A DNA stretch of 64,000 nucleotides from JBJXFE01 sp046153875 (GTDB lineage Bacteria > Planctomycetota > Phycisphaerae > Phycisphaerales > UBA1924). The stretch spans positions 1-64,000 of the forward strand of contig JBJXFE010000023.1 of assembly GCA_046153875.1 (NCBI GenBank), read 5' to 3'. The position numbers were made by a program, and so were the translations under genes. Shown in pieces: positions 49,762 through 59,123 of this stretch. Below the pieces are notes generated by a model that was not told the DNA's origin, did not search any database, and saw only the letters and a list, made by a program, of their open reading frames with translations. Position 1 is the first letter of the stretch. Each line of letters opens with the position of its first letter.

Positions 49762-51639
49762 ATGGACGACCACGCCGAGATCGAGAGCACGGGATGGCCC
49801 GACCCGAGGCTTCGCTCGAGGTCTCGCGCCGCCTCGGCGTCTGGAGTGATGACCGCGTGCGCAGCGTTCACCGTCGCGTTGATGGCTGGTGTTGGGGTCG
49901 CCCGTGCGCAGACCGCGCCCGCGGGCAACGCCCATCCGACGCCGCAGGCCGTGAGCACCCCGGGCGAAGGGCTCACCAACCCGTTCGGCGAGGCAGACTG
50001 GACGGTCACCCCGAAGACCGCCGACGAGCGCCGTGCGGCGGCCGAGGCGAAAGCAAAGCTCGCCGCCGCGGTCGATCTGGAGCCGCTGCGCGACTTGGCG
50101 GTGTTCCACAGCGGGCGCGTCAAGATCATCGACACGCTCGCGCGTGAAACGGTCCGCCGGATCACGGGGCGCAGCCGTTACCGCGAGGACACGTACCGGA
50201 CCGAAGGGCCCGGCGCACCGGCGTTGATGCCGCTGGACGCGAAGAGCGGCGTCGATCCGCTGTTCACCTATCTCGACGTGATCATCGATCCGGCGCACTA
50301 CGCCGACCGCCCGCTGATCCACGCCGAGTTCGTGCCGCTGCGTCGTGCGTTGGTCGAAGCGGCCTCCCCGGGCGACAGAGCCCGGCAGGACCGGTGGTTC
50401 GGGCTGTCGCGCCTCTCGCCGCGGATTGTCGCGGTCTTCCTCCCCGAGCTGCGGGAGAAGCACGCCTTCGAGACGCCGTACCTTCGTGCGTTCGGCGAGG
50501 TGGGGATGGCGATGCAGCTCTACGACTCGGGGCACATGAACCTCGAGATGGTCGCGCCGGCCACGCTCCATGAACCGTACCGCCACCTCTCGACGCTCCC
50601 GGAGGGCGCGCCGGCACGCCGGGCGGCGCTGGATCTGGGCCGGGCGTGGCGCGCCGGCGACGCCGCGGGCGTGAACGCGGCGGTCAAGACGCTGGCCGCC
50701 AAGTTGCCGACGATCAACGCCGGGGTCTACCCCACGTTCAAGCGCGGGCTGGAGCTGACGTACAACCGTGTGAACGCGTTCGAGTGGGGGTTCTGGCTCT
50801 ACGGGCTGGCCCTGCTGGCGCTCATCCTGGCGTTCGGCACGGAGCGGCGCTGGCTGTTCGGGATCGGCATCGGCGCGTTGATCGCGGCGGTCTCGCTGCA
50901 CGGGCTCGGCTTCGTCGCCCGTTGCCTCATCGCGGACCGGTTCGCGATCCAGAACCAGTTCGAGTCGATGACGGGCCTGTCGCTCTTCGCCAACGCCGTC
51001 GGCTTGGGCATCATGCTGCTCAAGCGGCAGTGGCTCTTCGGTGCGGCGGCCGCGGGCGTCGGGTTCCTCGTACTCGTCTTCGCGACGCAGACGGGCATCC
51101 CCGGCGTGAACATCGAGCGCGAGGCCGCCATCCTCAACACCAGCGTGCTGCTGAAATACCACGTCACGACGGTGCTGAGCAGCTACGGCCTCATCTCGCT
51201 GGGCTTTATCGTCAGCGTGTTCTATCTCTGCACGCACTACGCGGCGAAGCTGCGGGGCACGCCCGTCCCGGCCGACCTCGCGGCGTCGGCCCTGAACCTG
51301 GGCCCCGATGAGCCGCACGGCCCATCGCGGACGCTGCGCGACCTCGACCGGGCGCAGATGACGGTGCTGCAACTGGCGTTCTGGACGCTGGGCGTGGGCA
51401 TTCTGCTCGGCGCGTGGTGGGCGGACCACTCGTGGGGGCGGTTCTGGGCCTTCGACCCCAAGGAAACCTGGGCGCTCGTCACGTGGATCATCTACCTGAT
51501 CGTCATCCACGTCCGCGTGGCCGGCGGATTCGACCGCGGGCTCGTCACGGCGTGGCTGAGCGTTCTGGGCTTCGTCGTGATGTGCTGGACGTACTTCGGC
51601 GTAAACCTGCTGCTGCCGGGGCTTCACGCGTATGCGTGA
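49762..51639 (+). CDS. CcsA/ResC-like haem export protein with large N-terminal domain
   Basis: CcsA carries haem to the cytochrome c haem lyase site. The haem-binding WWD-type segment is WADHSWGRFWAFDPKETWAL at about residues 553-572, followed by VTWIIYLIVIHVR and a final conserved His (LLPGLHAYA). Eight or so membrane helices lie in residues 345-620. The first 340 residues form an exported, signal-peptide-led domain (ACAAFTVALMAGVGVARAQT) that simple CcsA proteins lack. Length 625. Paired with the ResB-like gene 7 bp upstream, it completes a system II module. Confidence 0.87.
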   Translation: MDDHAEIESTGWPDPRLRSRSRAASASGVMTACAAFTVALMAGVGVARAQTAPAGNAHPTPQAVSTPGEGLTNPFGEADWTVTPKTADERRAAAEAKAKLAAAVDLEPLRDLAVFHSGRVKIIDTLARETVRRITGRSRYREDTYRTEGPGAPALMPLDAKSGVDPLFTYLDVIIDPAHYADRPLIHAEFVPLRRALVEAASPGDRARQDRWFGLSRLSPRIVAVFLPELREKHAFETPYLRAFGEVGMAMQLYDSGHMNLEMVAPATLHEPYRHLSTLPEGAPARRAALDLGRAWRAGDAAGVNAAVKTLAAKLPTINAGVYPTFKRGLELTYNRVNAFEWGFWLYGLALLALILAFGTERRWLFGIGIGALIAAVSLHGLGFVARCLIADRFAIQNQFESMTGLSLFANAVGLGIMLLKRQWLFGAAAAGVGFLVLVFATQTGIPGVNIEREAAILNTSVLLKYHVTTVLSSYGLISLGFIVSVFYLCTHYAAKLRGTPVPADLAASALNLGPDEPHGPSRTLRDLDRAQMTVLQLAFWTLGVGILLGAWWADHSWGRFWAFDPKETWALVTWIIYLIVIHVRVAGGFDRGLVTAWLSVLGFVVMCWTYFGVNLLLPGLHAYA

Positions 51640-51688
51640 GAAGAGAGGGACCGAGGGACCAGGGGACCGAGGGCGGGGAACGAGAGAG
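51638..51688 (+). repeat. Purine-rich stutter run before the MPG gene
   Basis: AGAAGAGAGGGACCGAGGGA, CCAGGGGACCGAGGGCGGGG and AACGAGAGAG fill the gap between ccsA and the next ATG. Compare the runs at 1656 and 30778. Confidence 0.55.
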
Positions 51689-52336
51689 ATGTCGCCCACG
51701 TTCGTTGCAGCACCGGCGCCGCGTGCGGCCCGCTCGTTCTTCGCCGAAGATGCCGCAACGCTCGCGGTGCGGCTGCTCGGCCAGCGCCTGGTGCGCGTCC
51801 TCGAAGGTGGCACGCGGCTCTCCGGCGTCATCGTCGAGACCGAGGCGTACCTCGGCGTCCACGACCGCGCGTCACACGCCTGGAACGGGCGGCGCACCCC
51901 CCGCAACGAGGCGATGTACGCCGCCCCGGGCACGACCTACGTCTACTTCACCTACGGCATGCACTTCTGCTTCAACGTTGTGTGCGGACGCACGGGCGAG
52001 CCCGCGGCCGTGCTGATCCGCTCCTTGGCACCGGTTGAGGGGCTCGACGCGATGCACGTCCGACGTGAGAAGGCGCCGCGGCCGGCCCGCCCGTTGCGAG
52101 ACACCGATCTGTGCTCCGGCCCCGGAAAACTGTGCCGCGCGCTGGGGATCGACCGACAACTCAACGGTGCCGACCTGACGCGCGATCGGCGGGTGTTCGT
52201 GGAACGCCTCCGCCGCGGCCCTCTGGACGTCGAACTGATCGGCACCGGGCCGCGTATCGGTGTGGGCTCCGCGGGACGTTGGGCCGCCGAGCCGTTGCGA
52301 TGGTTTGTCAAGGATTGTCCGCACGTCAGCCGCTAG
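51689..52336 (+). CDS. DNA-3-methyladenine glycosylase (MPG/AAG type)
   Basis: Removes alkylated and deaminated purines from DNA as the first step of base-excision repair. Family motifs: ARSFFAEDAATLAVRLLGQR, SGVIVETEAYLGVHDRASHA with the catalytic Glu, RNEAMYAAPGTTYVYFTYGM with HFCFNVVC, and LCSGPGKLCRALGID. Length 215 from ATG 51689. The frame is open upstream through the stutter run, which looks non-coding. The family is single-domain and active as a monomer. Confidence 0.95.
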   Translation: MSPTFVAAPAPRAARSFFAEDAATLAVRLLGQRLVRVLEGGTRLSGVIVETEAYLGVHDRASHAWNGRRTPRNEAMYAAPGTTYVYFTYGMHFCFNVVCGRTGEPAAVLIRSLAPVEGLDAMHVRREKAPRPARPLRDTDLCSGPGKLCRALGIDRQLNGADLTRDRRVFVERLRRGPLDVELIGTGPRIGVGSAGRWAAEPLRWFVKDCPHVSR

Positions 52337-52453
52337 GAAACTCAAGGCCCGGTCCCGGATGCCCGAACCTGGGCGTTGGTGGGACGGGACCGGGCCGCTA
52401 GGATCACGTTTACCCGGAGCGGACGGCTCCGGGGTTGATCGAGGGGCAGGACC

Positions 52454-52852
52454 GTGGGCGAGCAGGCGAGCATCGATTGGAAGCGCATCCGCGAGAAGGC
52501 GGGGCCCTATCCGCTGGAAGCGTTCGCGTTTGTCCGCGACGGGCTCGGGCACACGTCCAAAATGCTCCATGGTGAGGGCGCGGTCTCCGGCCCGGGTATC
52601 CCCACCCCCGAGCGCCACGTGACGGGGCAACAGCTCTGCATCGGCCTGCGCGACTACGCGATCCGGCGGTACGGCCTGCTCGCCAAGACGGTTCTCGTGC
52701 GCTGGGGGATCAGGCGGACGGACGACTTCGGCAAGATCGTCTACGCGATGATCGAGGGCGGGCTCATGCGCAAGAGTGCCGACGACTCGTTCACCGACTT
52801 CGAGGGGGTCTACGACTTCGAAGAGGCGTTCTCCGCCGCCGAAGTCCTCTGA
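52454..52852 (+). CDS. Minf_1886-family protein (Verrucomicrobia/Planctomycetes-restricted)
   Basis: A 132-residue soluble protein matching my recollection of a conserved Plancto/Verruco family of unknown function: YPLEAFAFVRDGLGHTSKML, then ERHVTGQQLCIGLRDYAIRR, then TVLVRWGIRRTDDFGKIVYA, and a DF-rich end (FTDFEGVYDFEEAFS). GTG 52454 follows TAGGAT (52399-52404) by about 50 bp. Its conserved Trp, Asp and Phe pattern suggests a compact fold. No biochemical function is known to me. Useful as a taxonomic marker. Confidence 0.85.
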   Translation: MGEQASIDWKRIREKAGPYPLEAFAFVRDGLGHTSKMLHGEGAVSGPGIPTPERHVTGQQLCIGLRDYAIRRYGLLAKTVLVRWGIRRTDDFGKIVYAMIEGGLMRKSADDSFTDFEGVYDFEEAFSAAEVL

Positions 52853-52893
52853 GTCCGGACGCGTGAACCCGGGCGCGCCCGGTTCGATTCCGC

Positions 52894-52899
52894 TACTCT
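52894..52899 (+). promoter_or_regulatory. -10 box directly upstream of the AI-2E-type permease
   Basis: TACTCT ends seven bases before ATG 52907 without a Shine-Dalgarno. Confidence 0.4.
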
Positions 52900-52906
52900 T
52901 CCCGCC

Positions 52907-54286
52907 ATGGCCGCCGGGAAGCCCAGGGACAACCCGCCGCGCGACGTCGACTGGAGAACGCTCCACCTCTGGCAGATCCAGCCGGTGCGGGACCTGCTGG
53001 TCCTCGCGGGCGCGTTCGGGCTCATCTGGCTGGGCTACATGCTCAGCCCGGTGACGGTGCCGATCCTGCTCGCCCTGGCGCTGGCCTACCTGTTCGAGCC
53101 GCTAGTCCAGCGGGTGACGCGGCGCGGCTGGATCAGCCGGCAGGGGGCGGCCGTCGCGATCATCGTCGGCGTCGGAGTCGTCGTCGTCGTGCCCGTGTCA
53201 CTCGGTCTCGGGTTCGCGGTGCTCCAGGGCGTGCGCCTCGCCGCCACAATCGGCGACAACACGGGCAAGCTGATCGAGTCCGTCCAGGGCGCGACGGAGG
53301 CCGATCGCAAGGCGGCGTTCGCCAAACTGGACAAAAGCTGGCAGCCCATCAGCGACGGGCTCAACGACCTGCGGCTTCAGGTCGAGCGTGAACGCCTCCG
53401 CCGGGCCGAGGCGGCGATCGTCCCGCCGCCCGCGGATGAGCAGGCCGGGCAGGCCGAGCCGACCGCGGAAGAACATGAGGTCGCGACCGAGATGGACGTC
53501 GCGATCTATGAAGGCCTCGACATCATCATCAAGTGGGTCCGCAACAACGCCCAGACCGTGGCGAAGGAGGTCGGGCAGCGCGTCATCGGCGGCGGGGCCC
53601 AGGCTCTCTCGGCCGTGGTCGGCTTCTTCGGCTCGATCGCGGTCCTGGCCTTCACCGGGTGCCTCACAGCGTTCTTCTTCTACTTCTTCTCGACCGGGTA
53701 CGGTCGGGTGCTCGCGTTCTGGGAGAGCCTGATCCCCGATCGCAAGCGGGGCCGCGTCTTCGAACTGCTGGGCCAGATGGACCGGGTCATCGCCGGGTTC
53801 ATCCGCGGGCGGATCACAATCTGCGTGATTCTGGCCGTATACATGACGCTGGCGTACTGGCTGATCGGCGTGCCCGCGCCGCTGATCCTCGGACCCGCCG
53901 TCGGGCTCCTGTTCATTGTCCCGTTCATCCATGGGCTGGGCATCCCGATCGCCATGCTGCTGATGTGGCTTGAGCCGGCCGGCGGCGGGTGGCAGCGCGA
54001 ATGGTGGTGGATCCTCCTCGCGCCCGTCGGCGTGTACGTGATCGCGCAGCTCCTCGACGACTACGTGCTGACGCCGCGCATCCAGGGCAAGGCCACCGGC
54101 ATGGAAGCGCCGGCGATCCTCTTCGCCTCGATCGCGGGCGGCGTGCTCGCGGGGGTGTACGGCCTGCTGCTCGCGATTCCCGTCGCGGCGTGCATCAAGA
54201 TTCTGCTGCACGAGGTCTTCTGGCCGCGGTTCAAGGCCTGGAGCGAGGGCAAGGAAGAGGACCTGCTCCCCGTCGGACGCGAGTGA
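52907..54286 (+). CDS. AI-2E/PerM-family transporter
   Basis: A 459-residue polytopic protein of the PerM/YdiK type. Family landmarks are LGYMLSPVTVPILLALALAY with LFEPLVQRVTRRG near the N terminus, the central RVIAGFIRGRITICVILAVY, WLIGVPAPLILGPAVGLLFI with PFIHGLGIPIAM, and LDDYVLTPRIQGKATGMEAP. Between the first membrane segments and the main bundle is a charged insertion (RLRRAEAAIVPPPADEQAGQ and following, about residues 165-205). Substrates of this family vary; some members work as Na+/H+ or export pumps. The function here is unassigned. Confidence 0.9.
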   Translation: MAAGKPRDNPPRDVDWRTLHLWQIQPVRDLLVLAGAFGLIWLGYMLSPVTVPILLALALAYLFEPLVQRVTRRGWISRQGAAVAIIVGVGVVVVVPVSLGLGFAVLQGVRLAATIGDNTGKLIESVQGATEADRKAAFAKLDKSWQPISDGLNDLRLQVERERLRRAEAAIVPPPADEQAGQAEPTAEEHEVATEMDVAIYEGLDIIIKWVRNNAQTVAKEVGQRVIGGGAQALSAVVGFFGSIAVLAFTGCLTAFFFYFFSTGYGRVLAFWESLIPDRKRGRVFELLGQMDRVIAGFIRGRITICVILAVYMTLAYWLIGVPAPLILGPAVGLLFIVPFIHGLGIPIAMLLMWLEPAGGGWQREWWWILLAPVGVYVIAQLLDDYVLTPRIQGKATGMEAPAILFASIAGGVLAGVYGLLLAIPVAACIKILLHEVFWPRFKAWSEGKEEDLLPVGRE

Positions 54287-54320
54287 GTGCGGGACTGCAG
54301 GGGCCTGATGGAGGGGGAGC

Positions 54321-54917
54321 TTGGGGGCCGTCGCCGTCACGCTGATCGCTTTCGGGACGCTGGTCGCGGTGTGCGCGGTCGTCGTTTCGGCCGCGATCGG
54401 GAGGGTCACGCGGGCGCGCTCCGCGGCCATGGACACGGCGGAGCGGCTGCTGACGGCGATCGGCACGCGGAACTCATGCATCGCCCGGCTCATCGACACG
54501 GCCCGCCCGCGCAGACCCGGGGACGCGGAAGTGGTGGAAGCGGCTCGCGTGGCCGCGGGTCGCCTCGACGCATCGCTCGCCGCGATGATCGCTTCTGACC
54601 ACGACGCCCGGAAGTGGATCGACCTGGCATCGGCCGACGGCGGCGCGGCGCGTGCCGCCCGACCCTTGCTCGCCATGATCGACTCCGACGGAGACGGCGC
54701 GAACAGCGGCGGCTCGATTCACCAGGAACTCGAGGCCGCCGACCGGCACGTGGCCTTCGCGGCCGAGACAGCGAACCACGCCGCGACCCGGCTTATCGCG
54801 GCGGCGCGCGGCCCGGTCGCGTCCCGGGTCGCGCGGGTCATGGGCGTGCGGCGCGAGTCGCGCGAGATGAAGCTCGAGCCGGTGCGTGCGGCGCCGGGCG
54901 GGGGTGGATCGTGGTGA
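54321..54917 (+). CDS. LemA-like membrane-anchored protein
   Basis: A 198-residue protein with an N-terminal membrane helix (VTLIAFGTLVAVCAVVVSAA) and a helical bundle after it. LemA proteins have this layout and are often found beside M48 proteases, as here; sequence similarity alone is weak. The start is TTG 54321 with GGAGGGGGAG upstream; no ATG or GTG fits the frame better. It overlaps the protease start by a GTGA junction. Likely function: a partner or regulator of the M48 protease at the inner membrane (inference). Confidence 0.65.
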   Translation: MGAVAVTLIAFGTLVAVCAVVVSAAIGRVTRARSAAMDTAERLLTAIGTRNSCIARLIDTARPRRPGDAEVVEAARVAAGRLDASLAAMIASDHDARKWIDLASADGGAARAARPLLAMIDSDGDGANSGGSIHQELEAADRHVAFAAETANHAATRLIAAARGPVASRVARVMGVRRESREMKLEPVRAAPGGGGSW

Positions 54918-56923
54918 ACTTCGAACTGGCGCAGCGCAGGGCACGCCGGTCCACCCGGGCGATGGTGGTGATGTACACGCTGGGCGTGACGGTGATGTCT
55001 GTGATGACGCTGCCGCTGGTCATCATCGTCAGCACGGTGCTCTTCGGAGCCGCTCTGTTCTTCACGAAACACGGCGGGCCGGAGCGCTCTGCGGGGTTCT
55101 TCTCAGCCACGTGGCGTGCCGGGACGTGGATCGTGGCGACGCCCGACGGACGCGTCGTGGCGGCGGCCGGCATTGCCGCGGCGACGGGGGTCATGCTGCT
55201 CGCCAGCCTGTCGCGGTGGCTGGCTCTGCGCGAGGGCGGGCGGGCCGTCGCCGAGGGAATGGGCGCGCGGCAGCTCGACCCCTCCACCACCGACGAGGAT
55301 GAACGCCGCGTGCTGAACGTGGTCGAGGAAATGGCCGTCGCGTCGGCGATTCCCGTCCCTCCGGTGTACGTGATGCGGGGGTCGCGCGGCGTGAACGCCT
55401 GGGCCGCTGGTTACTCCGCGAGCGACGCGGTGATCGGCGTCACTGAAGGGTGCATCCGAAGGCTCACGCGCGACCAGCTCCAGGGAGTCGTCGCGCACGA
55501 GTTCGGGCACATCCGCAGCGGCGACATGCGGTTGAATATCCGCCTTGTCGGGATGCTGCACGGCGTGGTCGTGGTCGGCGACACGGGTCGGTCACTGCTG
55601 GAACTGAGCTCGGGCGATGAAGATCGTGACGGCAACCTGCTCTGGATCCCCGGGCTCGCCATGCTCATCGTCGGCGGAATCGGGACCTGGATCGGCTCGG
55701 CCATCCGGGCCGCGATCAACCGCGGTCGCGAGTTCCTCGCCGATGCGTGCGCGGTCGAGTTCACGCGCTACCCGGACGGTCTGACCGGCGCGCTGAGGAT
55801 CGTGGGCGGGCAGAGCAGCGGCGGGCGGGTTCCCTCGGCGACGGCGCGTGAGATCGGTCACATGCTCTTCGCCAGCGGATTCGACACGTGGGCGTCAGGG
55901 CTCCTGGCAACCCACCCGCCGCTCGACGAGCGCGTCCGGCGGCTCGATCGGGCGTGGGACGGTTCGTGGTTGCCGGGCCGAGAGTGGGCCGAACCGCCAC
56001 CGAGGAGCTTCCGAGCCGCGCACCTCGTCCCGCGCCCGCGTGGTGCCGCGATTGCCGCGGGAGCGGTCCTCGCAACGCCGGTCGCGCTGCCGATCGCGGA
56101 TGTCTCGGTGTTCGCCGACGCGGTTGCGCCCGCGGTGGTCCTCGCGCAGCTCGATGCGGCCCGGTCGCTGCTCGACGCGCTCGACCCCGTGCTGCTCACC
56201 GCGGCCCGCGACGCGGGCGACGCGCGCATCCTGGTGTGCGCGATGCTGATGGACGCACGCCCCGAAGTCGCGGCCGGTCAGCGGGCCGCGATCGCCGACC
56301 GGCTCGGCGCCGATGTGAGCGAGCTCGCGCAACGCTGGCACACCGTGCTGGGGCGCGCCTCGCCGGGGTCGCGCCTGCCGCTGCTGGAGATCGCGGTCGG
56401 CAGCCTGTCCGCGCTGTCGCGCGAGCAGTACCAGGTTCTTCGGGCGCTCGTCGAGGCTCTGGTGCGAGCCGACCAGCGCGTCAGCCTCTTCGAGTGGTGC
56501 CTGGAGCGCTCGGTGCTGACCCACCTGGATCGGCGGCACGGCCTCGGACAGCCGACCGTCATCCAGTACTACTCCCTGAAGCGCCTGAAGTCCGAATGCT
56601 CGGTGCTGCTCTCGACCGCCGCGCACGCGGGCAAGACAGACGAGGCGAAAGCCGCGTCCGCGGTCGCCGTGGCATCCCGCACGCTCGGCCTCGAAGGACT
56701 TCCCCTGCTGGCCCGCGGCGAAGTCACGCCCGAGCGGCTCGGGGCCGCCCTGGCGACGCTCGCGCAATCGCACACGCGCGTCCGCCGCCAGCTCGTGCTC
56801 GCGTGCGCCCAAGTTGTCGGTGTCGACGGGAGAGTTACCCCGGCTGAAGCGGAGTTGCTCCGCGCGATCGCCGACGGGCTCGATACGCCGCTGGCGATGC
56901 CGCTCAGCGCTTCCGCTTCTTGA
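54914..56923 (+). CDS. M48-family membrane metalloprotease fused to a TerB-like domain
   Basis: A 669-residue protease. Membrane helices (VMSVMTLPLVIIVSTVLFGA, AAGIAAATGVMLLASLSRWL) precede the M48 active site VVAHEFGHIRSGD (His195, Glu196, His199), with the third ligand in NRGREFLADACAVEF. Two more helices flank it (LWIPGLAMLIVGGIGTWIGS). From about residue 375 the protein adds an unusual helical region ending in a TerB/tellurite-type motif, VVGVDGRVTPAEAELLRAIA. The start is GTG 54914 (or 54911), overlapping the LemA-like stop. The 3' end overlaps the convergent ffh by 20 bp. Envelope quality control is the likely role. Confidence 0.85.
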   Translation: MNFELAQRRARRSTRAMVVMYTLGVTVMSVMTLPLVIIVSTVLFGAALFFTKHGGPERSAGFFSATWRAGTWIVATPDGRVVAAAGIAAATGVMLLASLSRWLALREGGRAVAEGMGARQLDPSTTDEDERRVLNVVEEMAVASAIPVPPVYVMRGSRGVNAWAAGYSASDAVIGVTEGCIRRLTRDQLQGVVAHEFGHIRSGDMRLNIRLVGMLHGVVVVGDTGRSLLELSSGDEDRDGNLLWIPGLAMLIVGGIGTWIGSAIRAAINRGREFLADACAVEFTRYPDGLTGALRIVGGQSSGGRVPSATAREIGHMLFASGFDTWASGLLATHPPLDERVRRLDRAWDGSWLPGREWAEPPPRSFRAAHLVPRPRGAAIAAGAVLATPVALPIADVSVFADAVAPAVVLAQLDAARSLLDALDPVLLTAARDAGDARILVCAMLMDARPEVAAGQRAAIADRLGADVSELAQRWHTVLGRASPGSRLPLLEIAVGSLSALSREQYQVLRALVEALVRADQRVSLFEWCLERSVLTHLDRRHGLGQPTVIQYYSLKRLKSECSVLLSTAAHAGKTDEAKAASAVAVASRTLGLEGLPLLARGEVTPERLGAALATLAQSHTRVRRQLVLACAQVVGVDGRVTPAEAELLRAIADGLDTPLAMPLSASAS

Positions 56924-58424
56924 AGCGGTCCTTCACGCTCGGCGCCTGGGTCGAGCCGCGCGAGCGGAACCCCGGCATCCCGGACATCCCCGGCACCAGC
57001 CCGCCGACGCCGGACGACCCGAGGTCCTTCACCGCTTTGACCTTCTGGAGGGCGGACATCCCGGCCATCTGACGGCTCAGCGTGCTGATCGTGTCGAACT
57101 GCTTGACGAGCTGGCCGACGTCGTTCGGCTGCGTGCCGGAGCCGCGGGCGATCCGGCGACGGCGCGAGTTGTCGATGACCGACGGCCTCGATCGCTCCTT
57201 CTTTGTCATCGAGTTGATGATCGCCTCGACGCGGTCCATCTGGCCGTCGTCGATGTTCACGCCCTTGAGCATGGACCCCACGCCCGGCAGCATGCCGAGG
57301 ATGCTCTTGAGCGGGCCCATGCGCCGCAGCGTGCGGAGCTGACCCAGGAAGTCCTCCATGGTCATCTCGCCGCGGGCCATCTTGGCCTGGAGCGCCTCGG
57401 CCTCTTCGAGGCTGACCTGCTCCTGCGCCTTCTCGACGAGGCTGACGACGTCACCCATGCCCAGGATGCGCCCGGCGATGCGTTCGGCGTGGAACTCCTC
57501 CAGCGCGTCGAGCTTCTCGCCGACGCCGATGAAGCGGATCGGCGCTCCGGTGACGCGCTTCACCGAGATCGCCGCCCCGCCACGGGTGTCGCTGTCGAAC
57601 TTCGTGAGGATCACGCCGTCGACCTGGAGCTTTTCGTGGAAGGCCTTCGCGGAGTTCACCGCGTCCTGCCCGGTCATCGCGTCGACGACAAGGAAGACCT
57701 GGTGCGGATTGAGCGTGCGGTTCACGCCCTGCAGCTCGCCCATCAGCTCGTCGTTGACATGCAGACGCCCGGCGGTGTCGAGGATCAGCGTGTCGATGCC
57801 CTTCGCCTGCGCCGCGGCGAGCGCCCGCCGGCACACCCCGACCGCGACGCCGACAGCCTTCCCGTACACCGCGACCTTGTCCGGCTCGCCGTAGAACTCG
57901 ACCTGCGCGCCGCCGGGCATGTCAGACTGAACCTGGCGCGCCACGGTTTCGAGCTGCTCCACGGCGGCCGGTCGCTGGAGGTCCGCGGCGGCGAGCATGA
58001 CGGAGCGCCCGCGCTTCTTCAGGTAGGCGGCCAGCTTGCCGCAGGTGGTCGTCTTGCCCGATCCCTGGAGCCCGCACATCATGACGATGGTCGGTCCGGG
58101 CGAGACGCTCAGGATTCCGGGCGGCTGGGGTGCGGGGGCACCCGGCTCCGCGGAGGCATCGCCGCCCAGCAGCTCCACGAGCCGCCGGTGGACGATGCCG
58201 ACCATCTCCTGCCCGGGCTTGAGGCTCTTCGTGACTTCGCGGCCGACCGCATCCGCGACCACGGACTCGCAGAACTCGTCGACGACGGGCAGAGCGGTGT
58301 CCGCCTCGAGCAGCGCGGTGCGGACCTCCTGCATCGCTTCGCGGACGTTGGACTCGGAGATCGTGCCCTTGCCGGAAAGCTTCCGGAACACGCTGGAGAA
58401 GCCGTCGCTCAGGCGTTCGAACAT
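56904..58424 (-). CDS. ffh: Signal recognition particle GTPase Ffh
   Basis: Ffh binds 4.5S RNA and signal sequences and targets membrane proteins to FtsY. The NG domain is from residue 1 (MFERLSDGFSSVFRKLSGKG) with G1 GLQGSGKTTTCGKLA, then DTAGRLHVNDELM, TKFDSDTRGGAAIS, and FIGVGEKLDALEEFHAERIA. The M domain carries the RNA-binding SRRRRIARGSGTQPNDVGQL motif and a Met/Gly-rich C terminus (GLVPGMSGMPGFRSRG, then a basic end). ATG 58424 is set by homology; the ORF further upstream is a shadow. Length 506, slightly long. Confidence 0.97.
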   Translation of the reverse strand: MFERLSDGFSSVFRKLSGKGTISESNVREAMQEVRTALLEADTALPVVDEFCESVVADAVGREVTKSLKPGQEMVGIVHRRLVELLGGDASAEPGAPAPQPPGILSVSPGPTIVMMCGLQGSGKTTTCGKLAAYLKKRGRSVMLAAADLQRPAAVEQLETVARQVQSDMPGGAQVEFYGEPDKVAVYGKAVGVAVGVCRRALAAAQAKGIDTLILDTAGRLHVNDELMGELQGVNRTLNPHQVFLVVDAMTGQDAVNSAKAFHEKLQVDGVILTKFDSDTRGGAAISVKRVTGAPIRFIGVGEKLDALEEFHAERIAGRILGMGDVVSLVEKAQEQVSLEEAEALQAKMARGEMTMEDFLGQLRTLRRMGPLKSILGMLPGVGSMLKGVNIDDGQMDRVEAIINSMTKKERSRPSVIDNSRRRRIARGSGTQPNDVGQLVKQFDTISTLSRQMAGMSALQKVKAVKDLGSSGVGGLVPGMSGMPGFRSRGSTQAPSVKDRFKKRKR

Positions 58425-58637
58425 CCCGTGAAACCCTTCTCGCGGCGCCGATAAAACCGCGGGCGGCGGCCGCGCCGACCCGCGCGACGATGGTATGACC
58501 CGCGCCGCCGCTCCGCCTTGACACCACTTCGGGGCGTCGCGCACAACCCGGTTCACCAGCCCGCCGATAGTCCCGATGCACCCCAGTCGGAGGGCCGAGC
58601 GCCCTCGGCCGGAGTGGGGACGGGAGAGGGGTGGGAC

Positions 58638-59111
58638 ATGACGGCGTTGCTGGCGACCTGCGGGCTCCTGATGATCGCGTCGATCCTGACGCTGGCCATC
58701 ACGACCGAGAAGTCGTGGTTCGTGTCGATCGCGCGGGGGATCGGCGTGCAGGCCCTGATCGGGCTGTTCTTGTCGGCGTTCATCCTGTTCTTCCCGTCCG
58801 GGACCAGCCCGCAGATTCCCTCGATGTCCCAGGCGCCGGCCGCCGTGCAGGGCGTGGTCTACAACACGGGCGGGTGGTCCTCCGGGGCCCTCTACAAGAA
58901 CCTCAAGCCGGGCGAGCAGCCGGAGCAGCACCTGGACACGTACCTGCCGATCGTCGGCTGCCAGGTCCTGCTCGTGGCCGTTCTGCTGGCGTGGCGCAAG
59001 ATGCGCGATGAGACCAGCTTCGACGCGACGAGCTGCCTGCTCGTCATGCTCGTCCTGGCCAACGCGATCGTGAGCGTCGTGGCGACCAACTGGTGGCCGA
59101 CGAGCTGGTGA
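58638..59111 (+). CDS. Small polytopic membrane protein, function unknown
   Basis: A 157-residue protein with about four membrane helices (ATCGLLMIASILTLAI, IGVQALIGLFLSAFILFF, IVGCQVLLVAVLLAWRK, LLVMLVLANAIVSVVATN) and a polar extracytoplasmic loop (NTGGWSSGALYKNLKPGEQP) in the middle. I recognise no family. ATG 58638 has GGGG/AGAGGGG upstream, and a perfect TTGACA lies at 58518-58523 with only a weak -10. It is divergent from ffh and converges on polX. Confidence 0.7.
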   Translation: MTALLATCGLLMIASILTLAITTEKSWFVSIARGIGVQALIGLFLSAFILFFPSGTSPQIPSMSQAPAAVQGVVYNTGGWSSGALYKNLKPGEQPEQHLDTYLPIVGCQVLLVAVLLAWRKMRDETSFDATSCLLVMLVLANAIVSVVATNWWPTSW

Positions 59112-59123
59112 CGGCGCCACCAC

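Noticed and set aside
52879..52895. GGTTCGATTCC, a T-loop-like string
   Set aside because: The flanking bases do not pair, and it lies in the short spacer before the AI-2E-type gene.
58518..58547. TTGACA with CACAAC as a promoter for the small membrane protein
   Set aside because: The -35 is perfect but the -10 matches poorly, so I mention it in the gene entry only.
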